DNA of 64,000 nucleotides from Phragmites australis (Eukaryota > Streptophyta > Magnoliopsida > Poales > Poaceae), in the NCBI RefSeq assembly GCF_958298935.1, contig NC_084921.1, forward strand, positions 41,511,001-41,575,000, read 5' to 3'. Of this stretch, positions 1 to 10,868 are shown in pieces. A program made the translations under genes and the position numbers. The notes beneath the pieces are model-generated. The model had not been told where the DNA came from, did no database searches, and was given only the letters and a program-made list of their open reading frames with translations. The number at the start of each line of letters is the position of its first letter. Position 1 is the first letter of the stretch.

Positions 1-759
1 TAACTTATTGCTACTCTTCTTCTCCACCAAGATGATGTTGGAAATCCAATTAGCATATCTGCATGGCCTAATAATTCCCACTTTCAACAATCGGTCTATT
101 TCTTTTTTGATCCGATCATACATATATGATTAAACCTTCTAGGGGTTGTTTATAAGGCATAAATCCTATTTTAATAGGTAACCGATGTTCTACTAACCCT
201 CGGTCAAGTCCTGGCATCTTATGATATTCCCAAGTAAAACAATCAATATACTCTCTAAGCTACTCGATTACTTCAGCCTTGTAATCAGCTTTCATATTTT
301 TGTTTACAAACGTTGGCCTTAGAATACTACCATCACCTATATCAACTTCTTCTAATGGATCGGCCGATGAAAAACTTTGACCCAACTTATCTAACTCATC
401 TAAATCTTCAATAGCCCTACAAATATAATTCTTATTTGACCAATATTGCTCCATATGCTTGTGCAATCATTCTAAATTTCTATCTCTACTCATTGATACA
501 TTATGTCATTGAGCTGATTATCACAAGTTGGTTTTACAATCACGGGTACAAATCCATCCTTAGAGACACTAAGAAAATCATAATATAAAAAATCAAGACC
601 TGACAAGCACTCAACATTGTTGTATCTCCAATTAGCTGAAGCATCAGGCAAAGCAATATGGGTCAAAGTATCCACATGAATTATCTCTACCTCATCATCC
701 ACCCATTGAATTAAAAATTGATGCAAGGTGGAAGCACACAACCATTTGCATGAATCCAA
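1..759 (-). pseudogene. gypsy pol fragment: protease-RT linker and RT N-terminus
   Basis: Minus-strand reading gives a linker with SGLDFLYYDFLSVSKDGFVP (490-759), then a VDIGDG..RPTFVNKN segment (260-466), then KMPGL..GLVEHRLPIK just before the RT core at about 120-250. These blocks precede the reverse transcriptase fingers in many grass gypsy polyproteins. Stops separate the blocks. The RT catalytic YVDD region would lie beyond the left edge. Confidence 0.7.
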
Positions 760-783
760 TCACGCCTAAGAATAACACTATAG

Positions 784-1344
784 TTACATTACACCTCGAC
801 GACAAAGAAGCTGGTGGATAATGTCTTTGGCCTCATTAGAATCACTCACAAATCTATTGAGCATCAAATTAATCTTCATTAATTCACTGTCATCTCTACT
901 AATCTTCTTGAAAATTGAGTATGGCATTAAATTTACAACAGCTTCACCATCAACAAGCATCCTAGAAATCGGCTTCCCATTAATATGACTCTTCACATAT
1001 AATGGCTTCAAATGCCGATTTGTCTCCTTTGATTTCTCAAAAATAGCCTCCTTTAGCCTCAAATCTAATTGAGCTATTTCACCTTCATCCACAACATGAA
1101 ATTCTGAAGGTAACATGAAAACCATATTTATATCTATACCTTCGGTTGGTGAAGCATCACTAATGTGCACCGGTGAATCATCATAATCAAGCAAATCTTC
1201 TTCTTCTCCATCACCTTCCATATGTGTCAGTGTTATTACTGGAGAGAGGGTTGTTGTAGGGGTTGTCTTGATATCTTGCTTTGGTCTCCATACTTGCTTT
1301 GCGGGTTGCATTGGCTTTACTTCATTGAAAGTGTCATCAAACAA
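784..1344 (-). pseudogene. gypsy aspartic protease fragment
   Basis: A minus-strand open stretch of 186 codons includes KPLYVKSHINGKPISRMLVD followed by GEAVVNLMPYSIFKK. This matches the retropepsin-like core of gypsy elements, where LVDGGAAVNLMP is usual. Here the first Gly-Ala of that motif reads Glu-Ala, so the active-site loop is altered. An acidic, Pro-rich linker precedes it. The protein would process Gag-Pol in an active element; this copy is isolated by stops. Confidence 0.7.
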
Positions 1345-1939
1345 TTTTTCAGCTTGCTACTCCATCAATTCCTGCTTGCGTAGCCGCCGCAATCTTATCT
1401 TTTTCGTGTGAGATAAGCCGAAGGGACACCACCTCGGTTGTAGATATTTAGAAAGCGGTCTGCCGCTACTTGCTTCATGAATATTAGCATTTAGAACAAC
1501 AAGTACAACAATAGGTACATTTTCACATTTAACTGATTTATTGCTAACCATAAAAGGTCTCTTGTCAAGCTCTTCAGCAACCACTTTTATTGGTCCAATC
1601 TCAATAATATCAGTAGCAGTGCTCCTTGTTTTTAAAATCTGAATTTTGAACAGAAAAGTAGGAAATTACATAGGAGGAGGAGGCATCCACATACCTTTAT
1701 AGCCCCAATTTGGATAAGGAGTAAAAGGCATCGGAGGAGGTATCCATGACCATGGCGCCAACCCAAGTGGTGGATGAATAGCAGCAACACGATCCTCCTT
1801 TGGTTGATGATGATCATGCACTTCTTGCTTCAAATGTGATCTTGACCGCTTGAGATTATTTGGCCAATTTGCATTTGTTTGAACAGCCTAGCCTTTTTCA
1901 TATTTAGACAAAATTTTCTTGAAAGTTGGCTTGGGCTTC

Positions 1940-3964
1940 TCAACCTTGCCATATCTTTTTTTCTTCATTCACCTTCCACTTGCAAACTTTCGGGCTTTTT
2001 GGTTTGATCATCCTTGGTTTAGCATTACCATGCCCCCCAGGGATTGAAGTGTTCACCACGATCTTGATTAATTCTTTGCCTTCGGGAGTCTTCTCAAGTA
2101 ATACTTCTCTTAACAAGTTTTTGTTCTCCCATAAAGGCTTGGACATTTCTTCACCAATGATCATATTTTTTTTCTTTAGCTAATTCGGCTTGAGTTGGTC
2201 GAATTAAAATACTCTTGCCTTGGAGATCAATTACTTTAATCGGGAACGGTTGCTTGTCAACCTGCATCTCTGAGAATTTCAATCATCATTCATTAATGGC
2301 CGATTGAATCTGCTGACGAAAAATATTACAATCGTTAGTTACATGAGAATAAGAATTGTGCCACTTAAAATAAGCTCGCCTCTTCAATTCTTCTAATGGA
2401 GGAATCACATGACCATGAGATAGCTTAATCTATTTATATTGTAGTAAGTAATAAAAAATTCTATCGCATTTTGCTACATCAAAAGTAAATTTAACTCTTG
2501 CTAATTTTTTGGAGGAATAGGTTTAAGAGCGGAGAAAACAAATGATTTAGACTTAGCAGACCAAGCCCACTCGCCTACACACACATTGGCATCATCATCA
2601 TACAAATTTTCATATTTGTACTTAAGCATATAAACATTAGGACAATCGACACTAGGTTTATCATGTAATTTTTTTTAAAAAAAATCTAGATTCTTTAGTT
2701 CGGTTTTCTTGTACCAGAGCTCTTTACAAAACTTGACTAATATCCTGAAATTCATAACCTTCTAACTTTCCCCTAAGATGTGACAACAAACCCGAATAAG
2801 CTAATTCGGCTAAGTCTTTTTCCGAATATCAAGTTAAAACATCAATTTTTTTATCTCTAAATCTCTTAATATAATCAGCAACTGGTTCATTGTATCTTTG
2901 TTTAACCGATGTTAATGTGAAAGCTTCAATTTAGTATCAACACTATAAAAATACTCATGAAATTTTTCTTCTAATTGAGACCACATATGCACAAAATTAG
3001 GAGCAAGAGATGTAAACCAAGTAAAAGTAGTCCCAGACAATGACAAAGAAAATAGTCTAATTTTCAGCACATTATTGGAATTAGCTTCACCTAATTGTGC
3101 AAGAAATTGGCCTACATGCTCCTTAGTTGTCCTATTATCCTCCCGGTAAACTTTACAAAATCAAAAACTTTAAAACCACGGGGGTATGGAATTGTGTCAT
3201 AATTCTCGGGATATGGCTTTTGGTATGCACAAACCTTTCTCCTAACATCTAAGTCGAATTGTTCCTTTAATACAATAGCTATTTATTCCCGTATGATTTT
3301 GGTGTAATCGGCCACAATCCGATTAGGGTTAGCTACTGGCTCAAGCAGCAGTGTAGACACATTCGGCACATAAGAGGTGATAGGAGGTGGTGTGGTGAAA
3401 GTTTGTTTTGGTATCGGCCCATAGGGATTTCCGATCCTTGTGGAGGTATAGGTGGAACACTATATATTACGGTTTGATAATATGGTGTTTACATATTGGG
3501 GTAACTTTCGGATCTATAAGCTTGAGCCGAAGAAGAAGCATGATGTCTAGCATATGTTGTTTAATATGGGTTTTGTGTTGCATTAGTTTTAATAGCATAA
3601 GGAGGAACATGATTAAATGCAACACTACCCATATAATTTTGGCCATCATGAGGAATTGAAGCACTAGGTAATGTATTAACCATAGTAGGTAAAATTAGAG
3701 CACTAATATTAGTAGTAAAAGTTTTTTTAGATTTTGTTCTTCATGAATTTGCAAAACTAAAGGCCGAATCTTTTCAGCCAATGTATCATCAACCATCTTT
3801 TGAACACTATTATCCATAGTTGCACCAACAAATTGATCAATCATACCAGCAACTTCTTCATGCGATGGAGAAGGTTGAACACTTACATTGGTTGGTACCC
3901 TAGGGGTTTGGTCAGCGGGCGATGGAGAATATTCTTTCTTGAACACATCTTGCAGAGTCTTCAC
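1940..3964 (-). pseudogene. gypsy gag remnant
   Basis: Short minus-strand open pieces between stops include an N-terminal piece (3695-3964, with a DQFVGAT..VQKMVDDTLAEKIRPL segment) and a basic piece (1940-2164). The region lies between the putative LTR and the protease, where gag belongs. No intact CCHC zinc knuckle was found. The assignment rests on position and on residual similarity to gag N-termini of the same lineage. Confidence 0.5.
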
Positions 3965-4169
3965 ATAATGCGAGGTTAACTGTTATCGACGCTGTTCCAA
4001 GTCGGCTTCGATTGCCAAACGCGCTTCTTTTGGTAACTCATCGTAGGACGCGATTATGATGTTATCTTTATTGATTTCCGAAGTAAACATGCCTAGGGTT
4101 TTAGAATTAGACCAGGAGATAGCCAAAAAACTTTATTCCCTAATGGAATCGCTAAAAAGTGTATTGACG

Positions 4170-4969
4170 TGAAAAGATATCGCGCCAAACACGGAGCACC
4201 TTATGTGCAATATCCGGCGAGCAGCAGCTAGGATACCTCAGACGTGGGACTGCTTCATTGGACCTTCGTCTTCACCCACGCTCGGAAGGGACCCTGTCGG
4301 AGCTCGGATGGCCGGTGGCTGGTCCTTGTTCGTTGGGATCAAGAACAGGTAGCAATATGGATCGGAAAAGAGAAAGGGACTACAGGAGCTAGGCAAAACA
4401 TGAAAGGTAAAGTAGATTGATTTGATCGATTGGTTCCTTCTTTCAATCGGTCATGACCCTCTCATATTTAAAGGACGATATGTTTTAGTCGTAAGAGATC
4501 CGAACCCCTAATTCAAACCGAACAAGACTTACATATATAATTCACTAGTCACTGAAACAAATTGTGGTCACTGATCGCCTCACTGGTCGTGGGCATAAAG
4601 TATTGTTCACTGGTCAGAATCACTGTTTACTGGTCAGAGTTACTGTTCATCTGTCGAGTACTATTTGCTGTGGTCGGAGTACTGTTCACCGTGATCGGAA
4701 CACTATTCATTATGGTCGAAGCACTATTCATAGTGCCCGAAGCACTGCTCATCGATGAATGCACTAATCGCTGGTCGTCTATTAAACCAATCGTTACTGT
4801 AATGACCAATATAAATATCAAATCTTGTTATCAACATATTTTATATATTTTAAAAATACATTCAACTTCTTATTATCTTTCATACCTAGATATCTAGCCA
4901 AGTCTCTCACGGTGCTAACCGTCAGTCGAATACGGTCTCATTGAGTCGGTCCGAATTCGAGACACGACA
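4170..4969 (-). repeat. putative 5' LTR of the left gypsy element
   Basis: The stretch lies upstream of gag on the minus strand and carries degenerate short repeats of the type GGTCGGAGTACTGTTCA between about 4560 and 4780. The outer edge reads TGTCG...on the minus strand at 4969. The inner edge and primer-binding site could not be fixed, and the second LTR is outside the window, so the left limit is approximate. Confidence 0.4.
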
Positions 4970-5392
4970 TCCTCTTAATAAAATCCAAAGAGGACTTCCT
5001 TCCCCTCGGTTTTCATTTTTTATATAGATATTTAATAATTATTTTTTATATATTATTATATTTTAAATTGATTTATCTGTGTAGAACAGTGCAAGCAACG
5101 CGCCTAACCCATATCCACGAGTCCGCCAGGCCCAGCTCAGCCATTGGACACGGCCACTCTAGACACCTCAGCAATGCTGTCATTCTTTTTGTTCTTCTGA
5201 GGATCAATGATGCCTGTTGTACAGTCAACCATCGCCACTCACACCAAATCCATTTGGACACATGCCAACTGTGCTGTCCTCTCGATAGATGGCGTGGTAT
5301 AGAACCCAGCTCGCTCACTCCACTTCTCGCCGTCGCACATTAGCAGAGCTCGTACACGCTGCTGCACTTGCACGTTCGGCTCCATCCACCCA

Positions 5393-5893
5393 ATGGTTCG
5401 CGGCGCAGACGTGGGAGCGACGGCCGTGTGGCGCGGCACGGCGCGCGCCGTGGCGGCAGGGCCGACGCCCGAGGAGGCGTGGGCGCTGCTGGGGGACTTC
5501 TGCGCCCTCGACAGGTGGGTGCCGTCCGTGCGGACGTGCCGGCGCGTGGAGGGCGCGGACGGGCGGCCTGGGTGCGTGCGGTACTGCGCGGGGCCCGTGA
5601 ACATGGCCGCGCCGGGGGAGGCCGTGGGGTGGTCCAAGGAGCGGCTCGTGGAGCTCGACCCCGCGGGCCGGTGGTACAGCTACGAGGTGGTGGAGAGCAA
5701 CAAGGGGTTCGGCAGATACCGCGCCACCGTGCGGGTGGAGCCCGACCCGGCCGGGTGCGCAGTCACGTGGTCGTTCGAGGCCGACCCGGTGACGGGGTGG
5801 ACGCTGGAGGGGTTTGTGGGGTTCCTCGAGAACCTCGCGCATGGCGTGGCCCGGCGTCTCGAGGAGGAGATCAAGGTGAAGGCTGATGCCTGA
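5393..5893 (+). CDS. Lachrymatory-factor-synthase-like SRPBCC (Bet v 1-like) protein
   Basis: Intact 166-codon single-exon frame. Residues 10-160 read as a START/Bet v 1-type fold: the N-terminal W.GTARA strand, the EEAWALLGDFCALDRWVPSV helix region, a GCVRYC strand, WSKERLVELD, a Y..VESN.GFGRY..T strand, and a long C-terminal helix (FVGFLENLAHGVARRLEEEI). This pattern is typical of plant lachrymatory-factor-synthase-like (polyketide cyclase/dehydrase superfamily) proteins, which bind small hydrophobic ligands in a cavity. No signal peptide is seen, so a cytosolic location is inferred. The substrate cannot be inferred; most grass members are not characterised. The ATG at 5393 is the first in frame and leaves no extra N-terminus. 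The CDS is very GC-rich, a common grass pattern. Only about 420 bp separate it from the LTR on its left. Confidence 0.8.
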   Translation: MVRGADVGATAVWRGTARAVAAGPTPEEAWALLGDFCALDRWVPSVRTCRRVEGADGRPGCVRYCAGPVNMAAPGEAVGWSKERLVELDPAGRWYSYEVVESNKGFGRYRATVRVEPDPAGCAVTWSFEADPVTGWTLEGFVGFLENLAHGVARRLEEEIKVKADA

Positions 5894-6208
5894 TGACTTG
5901 TAGTTGAGATTGGTTTGTGGTCGTGTGCACTGTATCCGTGTCACGTAATGAGAAGTTGGGACTTCTTTCTACCATCTCGAGTTCTCAACGAATGAACTGT
6001 ACGTTCCAGGCTCTGTTCGGAATACGGTAGCATCTTTTAATTTCTCGAGGGAATTGAACTGTTTTGTATAAATTCTTGCGAAATTCCTACTGTACCTTCG
6101 TGCACTGCAAAAGACAACGAGTGGCGTTACTCGTTATGCCTAGGTAGAGATTATTCCGCCCGAATTCAAATTTCCTCGTGGTGGCATCTCACTGGTATGA
6201 TATGAGGT
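5894..6208. other. Intergenic / 3' flank, no gene seen
   Basis: AT-richer sequence follows the LFS-like stop codon and probably holds its 3' UTR. No open frame or repeat structure is evident before the PPR-type start. Confidence 0.5.
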
Positions 6209-7630
6209 ATGCCCGCCGCTGACGCCCCCGTCTCCTCCCGCCCGCGCGACCCCGCGCAGCCCGAGCCCCTCTCGCCTCCCCACCTCGCCGCCTCTCTAGT
6301 CCGCTATGCGAACCTCGCCGCGGCCCGGCTCGAGTCCTGCGCCGACGGGTGCCTCCCGCCGCGGATCCACGCGGCCTCCTCCTCCTGCCCTTCCACTGGA
6401 ACGCCCTTACCCGCGCCTACCTCCGTCTCGGCTCGCCCCGCGCCGCGCTCCGAGCCGCCGCATGCATGATAGCCATGGCGCCGACGCCGACCGCTACACC
6501 TTCCCGCTCGCCCTCAAGGCCGCGGCCCAGGCCGAGCCCCCCGGGTCCAGCCTGCGACTGCAGCTCCACGCGGCCACCGCCAAGCGCAGTCTCGCGCGCC
6601 ACCCCTTCACCGAGAGCGCGCTGATCAGCGGCTGCGCGAAGAGTGGCGACCGGGGCGCCGCCCGCAGGGTGTTTGACGAAAACCCGCACCGGGGCATCGG
6701 TTGGTGGAACGCAGTCATAAGCGGCCTTTCGCAAGCCGGCGAGTCCAAGGAGGCGTTGGCGTTGTTTCATGAGCTGCGGAGGGGTGGCATGAAATCGGAT
6801 GATCTGACCTCGCAAGAAGGGTGTTCGAGAGAATGCCCGTGAGGGATGTGTCTTCATGGACAATTATGATTACGGCGCTTGCAGCGCATGGTGAGGAGCA
6901 GGATGCATTAGGCATGTTCCATAACATGCAGAGGGAAGTAGTACAACCGAATAGAGTGACGATGTTGACGGTGCTTTCTGCTTGCGCGCAAGGAGGGCTG
7001 GTTGATAAAGGCATTACTTTGCTGAAGCAAATGGAAGATGGGGAGATCAAGGTAGTGCCAACTGTTAAACACTACGGGCGTGTGGTGGATATGCTCAGTA
7101 GAGTTGGCCGGATGGATGAGGCACGCGCTCTGGTGGAGCAAAGGATGCCAATAGAGGCAAATGTGGTGATATGGGGAACACTGCTTGGTGCATGCGAGAA
7201 GCACGGGAATGTGAGTGTTGGGGAGTGGGCAGCAGAAAGGTTAGTTGAGGCTGAGCCATGGAGTGATGGCGTTTATGCGGTGTTGTCGAACATATACGCT
7301 GCTGTTGGGATGTGGGATGAGGTAGAGAGGGTGAGGAAGATCATGTCGGAGCACGAAGGGCGTGTTTGGAAACCTTGCCCATACTTGCTTTGCCCGGCTG
7401 GGCAAGCTTCCGCTCGTTTGGTTCCCTGGTGAGCTTGCCTCGGGGTTTGTGTTGGCAAGCTTTTTGCTTGCTTCCGCAGGAGAGCCAATCTGGCTTGCCA
7501 GCGCTGGCAAGGCCAGGCTTGCTCGCACAGGCGAGGCGAGGCAAAACCCAGCGAAGGTTCCAAACACTCCCGAAGTCTCCTGGCTGCAGTCTGTAGCTCA
7601 TTTTTTTGGATTCTTTTGCAATACATCATA
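6209..7630 (+). pseudogene. Pentatricopeptide repeat (PPR, PLS/E type) gene, broken
   Basis: PPR proteins bind organellar RNA. PPR wording is clear but spread over three frames: frame 2 from ATG 6209 (LAASLVRYANLAAARLES), frame 1 near 6395-6470 (FHWNALTRAYLRLGSPRAAL), frame 3 from 6475 to about 6810 (DADRYTFPLALKAAA, then GWWNAVISGLSQAGESKEAL), then frame 2 again (RRVFERMPVRDVSSWTIMI) to an E-type end (PIEANVVIWGTLLGACEKHG; YAVLSNIYAAVGMWDEVERV). This implies at least two small indels, plus a jump at about 6810 where several repeats appear deleted. A MITE sits at 7358-7571; reading across it, the original tail would continue EVSWLQS. The gene would normally be intronless. The frame from 6821 to 7357 is still open, so expression of a fragment cannot be excluded. 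Confidence 0.8.
7358..7571. mobile_element. MITE, 214 bp, 3-bp TSD (Tourist/PIF-Harbinger-like)
   Basis: Terminal inverted repeats GGGCGTGTTTGGAAACC (left) and, on the other strand, GGGAGTGTTTGGAACC (right). GAA at 7355-7357 is repeated at 7572-7574. A 3-bp duplication with G-rich tips suits PIF/Harbinger-type MITEs, though GAA is not the usual TWA. It lies inside the last coding part of the PPR gene and supplies a new stop codon at about 7430. Confidence 0.8.
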
Positions 7631-7631
7631 G

Positions 7632-9474
7632 ATCAATATTGTTTTCTAGAAAGAACCAAATTCCTTTTGTTTGTCTTCTGGTCATGTCCGTGTCTATTGT
7701 GGCCTGGTGCCAACCATATTTGGGATGGAACATAAAAACTGGCACTGTCTAATCAAGCAGAATATGACCTTCATAAGATTGCAGTATGTTAAGATTCATC
7801 GATCCATTCCTTTGAATGTTCCTTTTAGGTGGAGAGACAGTTGAGTATAGAGTAGTTAATTGAACTGCATTTGTCTGCTAGTGTGACAAAGGTTTGGTGC
7901 CAGTGCTATGCCATTGTTAGACTTCAATATTTTCCTAGCACTTGATCTGCTCGAGTTAGGTTACAATCCGATATTTTTGTCCAATGCTAGAGACAAGTTC
8001 CCATCAAATTCTAGTACCTGTGTGCATACTGAGCATGACTGTATGAGAGATGCTAAATCTTAATAAAAGATCCACCTTGAATAATGTTTACACCTGCTGA
8101 GTTTAATGGTCTGAAACTGCTTTGAAGAACCATACTCGAACTGGCTTCAAAAAGAAAAACCATACTTGAGATTAGTCGTAAGGTCGGTATTAGTACGGGA
8201 TCCCAGAGAAGTAACGGTATGTGACTTCAAAATCTCAGCCTTGATATCGCTTACTTTCGTATTGTCAGTGTCATTGCATTTGGTACAATACACTAGTAAC
8301 TATAGACAAGATTCTCACATGATTGGTTTTTGTTTTAATTGTAGTCGTATTAGCAGAAGTCTTCTTTGCGCATTCTTCCAAATGACACTTGGCGATTACT
8401 GCAGCAATATGCTAAATCCCTTTGCTAGTACTCGAAAACTGTGCTGTTTTTGTCAGCATGGTCTGGTCTCCCAATGCTGTCAAAACAAGTGCAGAAAGCA
8501 CTCACGGGTGCGTATAGCATGGGTCATCAGCCATACATCTTTTAACCTCACCAGATTCCAACTTCCCTTTCTGTTGCCTCGACATGCTGTCTACTAGTAA
8601 CACAAAACCACAACCAGAGTGGGCTCGAAATGGCCGAAATGGCTCGGAAGTTGGCATCCAGATGCCACCGGCGGGGAGCAAGACTGTGCTGGATCCAGTG
8701 GCACCACAGCTATGCAGAAGAATAGCTTTGACACTTGTTTAATGGTTTTGCATGTCTGCAACTATTACCAAACTTCGTAGCAAGTAACAACACCTCGTTT
8801 TAGTTGCATCACTTACACTTTTTTTCTTGAGAACACTTCATGTTTCTCTGGTAGTGAGTTTTTATGAACAAATAGAGCTGACTCATTCATGTTATTTTCT
8901 CATGCTGTTGTTAACACCTCAGTACTCTTTCCGTATTATTTATAAGTTGAAGAATAATTTACAAGATTCACTAGGTGAAGCTTTTCAGAAAATATAGCAC
9001 GCAATGGTGACAACCAAATTGTTATGCAGGAATTTATGCTTCCATTTCTTGTTACTAAAAAGCCTTAAATTGTGTACTGTGTGTGACCCGGCAATAGATA
9101 ATTCTTGCTGGACAGACTGATGCACCTTATCTTGAGCATTGATAGTATATTACAACTATTTCTTTTGGCAAATGACATTAAAGTGCTTGCGGATATCTGA
9201 ATCATGTAACCCAGTATCCATATCAGAATCTAGGAGACTAGGACTTGACTTGAGCTTTGTTTATGATGTTTGTCCTTAGCTTTATGTTTGTTTCCAAAAC
9301 GTTCTTCACCGGCTCATCCTATCCTTTAGTATAATCTAATATCGTTAGTTGTATCATTACAAGGCGATAGCTTTCTTTAGATCAACAAAAACAGTCTAAG
9401 CATTTGGAGCTCTATGAATGCTCAGCATCTCCATGGCATACAAGAATAACAGCTACCCATTGCCAACATGATAG
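7632..9474. other. Intergenic or intronic sequence upstream of the CASP-like exon
   Basis: No convincing gene. An open stretch at 8166-8597 has no recognisable protein signal. At about 8659 a short frame (MPPAGSKTVLDPVAP...) could be a decayed first exon of the CASP-like gene whose last exon starts at 9475, but it stops within about 26 codons. The rest is AT-rich with no clear repeats. Confidence 0.4.
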
Positions 9475-9690
9475 GTGTTTTCACTTGCAATGATGAGCGC
9501 AGGGTCAGCAGCAGCAGCGGTGTCCAATTTGAACCGCACTGGCATCCGGCACACGGCCCTTCCCAACTTCTGCAAGCAGCTGCGACGTTTCTGCGACTTC
9601 TCGGCGGTCTCCATCGCGTGCGCCTTTCTCAGCTGCGTTTTCCTCGCGACGTCTGCCGTGATCGATGTTATCTGGTTGTCAAGCCTGTGA
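9475..9690 (+). CDS. CASP-like (DUF588) membrane protein, last exon only
   Basis: A splice acceptor (GATAG) ends at 9474, and the frame from 9475 reads VFSLAMMSAGSAAAAVSNLN...NFCKQLRRFCDFSAVSIACAF and then a hydrophobic segment to TGA at 9690. Loss of transmembrane segment 3, a loop with paired Cys, and a final transmembrane segment match the C-terminus of CASP-like (Casparian strip membrane domain protein-like) four-helix proteins of the plasma membrane. The upstream exons carrying helices 1-3 were not identified between 7630 and 9474. The gene is therefore either decayed upstream or has diverged exons I missed. The opposite-strand frame over the same bases is a shadow. Confidence 0.55.
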   Translation: MFSLAMMSAGSAAAAVSNLNRTGIRHTALPNFCKQLRRFCDFSAVSIACAFLSCVFLATSAVIDVIWLSSL

Positions 9691-10868
9691 GACGAGTGAA
9701 CCCAAAAATGTTCTAGGCGATGTATTGTTCTATGCTGCTTGTACAAACTATAATCGTCTTAGATGTTGATGTGCGGCGTTGCGGTCTGTAGATTTAGTTA
9801 AGTTCCGTTTGAATTCGAACATTCCACTGTCCCAATCATCACATTTCGAGACACCTCCTTCTGCTCCTTCCAGCTTCCAACCACTTTTTATCGCATGTTT
9901 CCGCATGCTATCAGCTATGGCCGTCCTAGCGAGGGAAAATGCAACACGACCAGGGGTGTCTGTGGAGATATAAGTTATCTCAGTTATTTATTCTTCCCAC
10001 ATGATATTATATATCAGTTGATTATCTTATTTACTTTATAATATTTCATCTACATCTTATAACACGAATCTCGATGCAAACGAATGATCCTAATAAAGCA
10101 TCCGTCTAATGAAATTTTCCTTTCCAGCAATGCATCACGCGACACGCACAAACCCAGTCACGGAGAAAAGGTGAGGTGACGATAACACCGATGACCCAAA
10201 AAAATCGGCATGTTCTCAAGCTAGAGTCTCGGCCTCAGCTCATAATGGGCACGATTGGTTGAGTGCATATGTCCCAACCAAGCTCACACGATGATTGGTT
10301 GGGTATATATGTCTCAACCAAACCCACAGAATACAAGTTCTTGATGATCGGTTGCTTGTAGGCTTGACTCCACAGATGCAAAAAGCGCTCTTCGACTCAA
10401 CTCTTGGAAACGCAGAAATATAACATTTCTAACCAATCAGGCTCACACAGTGCGAGGTGGGAGCAGCCTACACCCATTTTTCTTACTCCATGTATGTTAA
10501 ATTGGAAAAATTACATACTTATAAGGGCAATTAAATAACTTCCCTACTAAACCAAACGATATAGATAGACAACCAAATAACTTGGACTCACTTACGTGAG
10601 CCTGGCTCGCCGATGCAAACTAGGCTAGGGTCATGCGGCAACCAGTCACCCTCAATATCGGCGAGGAGATGGTGAGCGGAGACTTGCCGTTGCCGTGTTT
10701 GTGTCCATCCGGCTCACTCGAGTCCTTATCACCTCTGCTTCTACTTCTACAGCCGCCGGAACCTTTAACTCCACCCCCCGCTCGAGGTAATGCCTCCGCT
10801 TGTGATGCTCGCATCCCCCTCCCCCTCATCTACCGTGTCGTCCACTCTCCTCCCACCGCCGCCCGCAG
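9691..10868. other. Intergenic region and RCC1 gene 5' flank
   Basis: No coding sequence. It contains a short two-copy tandem repeat (separate entry). GC content rises after about 10640, approaching the RCC1 start codon, consistent with a promoter and 5' UTR; a few GC-rich frames there show no protein features. Confidence 0.5.
10253..10329. repeat. Two-copy 40-bp tandem repeat with internal dyad
   Basis: GATTGGTTGAGTGCATATGT at 10253 recurs, diverged, as GATTGGTTGGGTATATATGT at 10293, period 40. Each unit has GGTTG...CAACC inverted halves, so each could form a small hairpin. Confidence 0.7.

Larger units (their letters stand above)
1..4969 (-). mobile_element. Ty3/gypsy LTR retrotransposon, decayed, truncated by window edge
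   Basis: Read on the minus strand, the order is putative 5' LTR (right), gag remnant, aspartic protease, linker and the start of reverse transcriptase, which runs off the left edge. Every coding part is broken by stops and frameshifts, so the copy is not autonomous. The protease-linker wording is typical of grass non-chromovirus gypsy elements. The right boundary is placed at 4969, where the minus strand starts TGTCGTGTCTCG, a plausible LTR tip. No target-site duplication could be checked because the other end lies outside the window. Confidence 0.8.

Noticed and set aside
5239..5944. Overlapping long frames on both strands over the LFS-like gene
   Set aside because: High GC content leaves other frames open. 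Only the 5393 frame shows a recognisable fold and grass-like codon use.
8166..8597. 143-codon frame in the intergenic region
   Set aside because: No domain, no GC shift and no supporting splice context. Probably chance.
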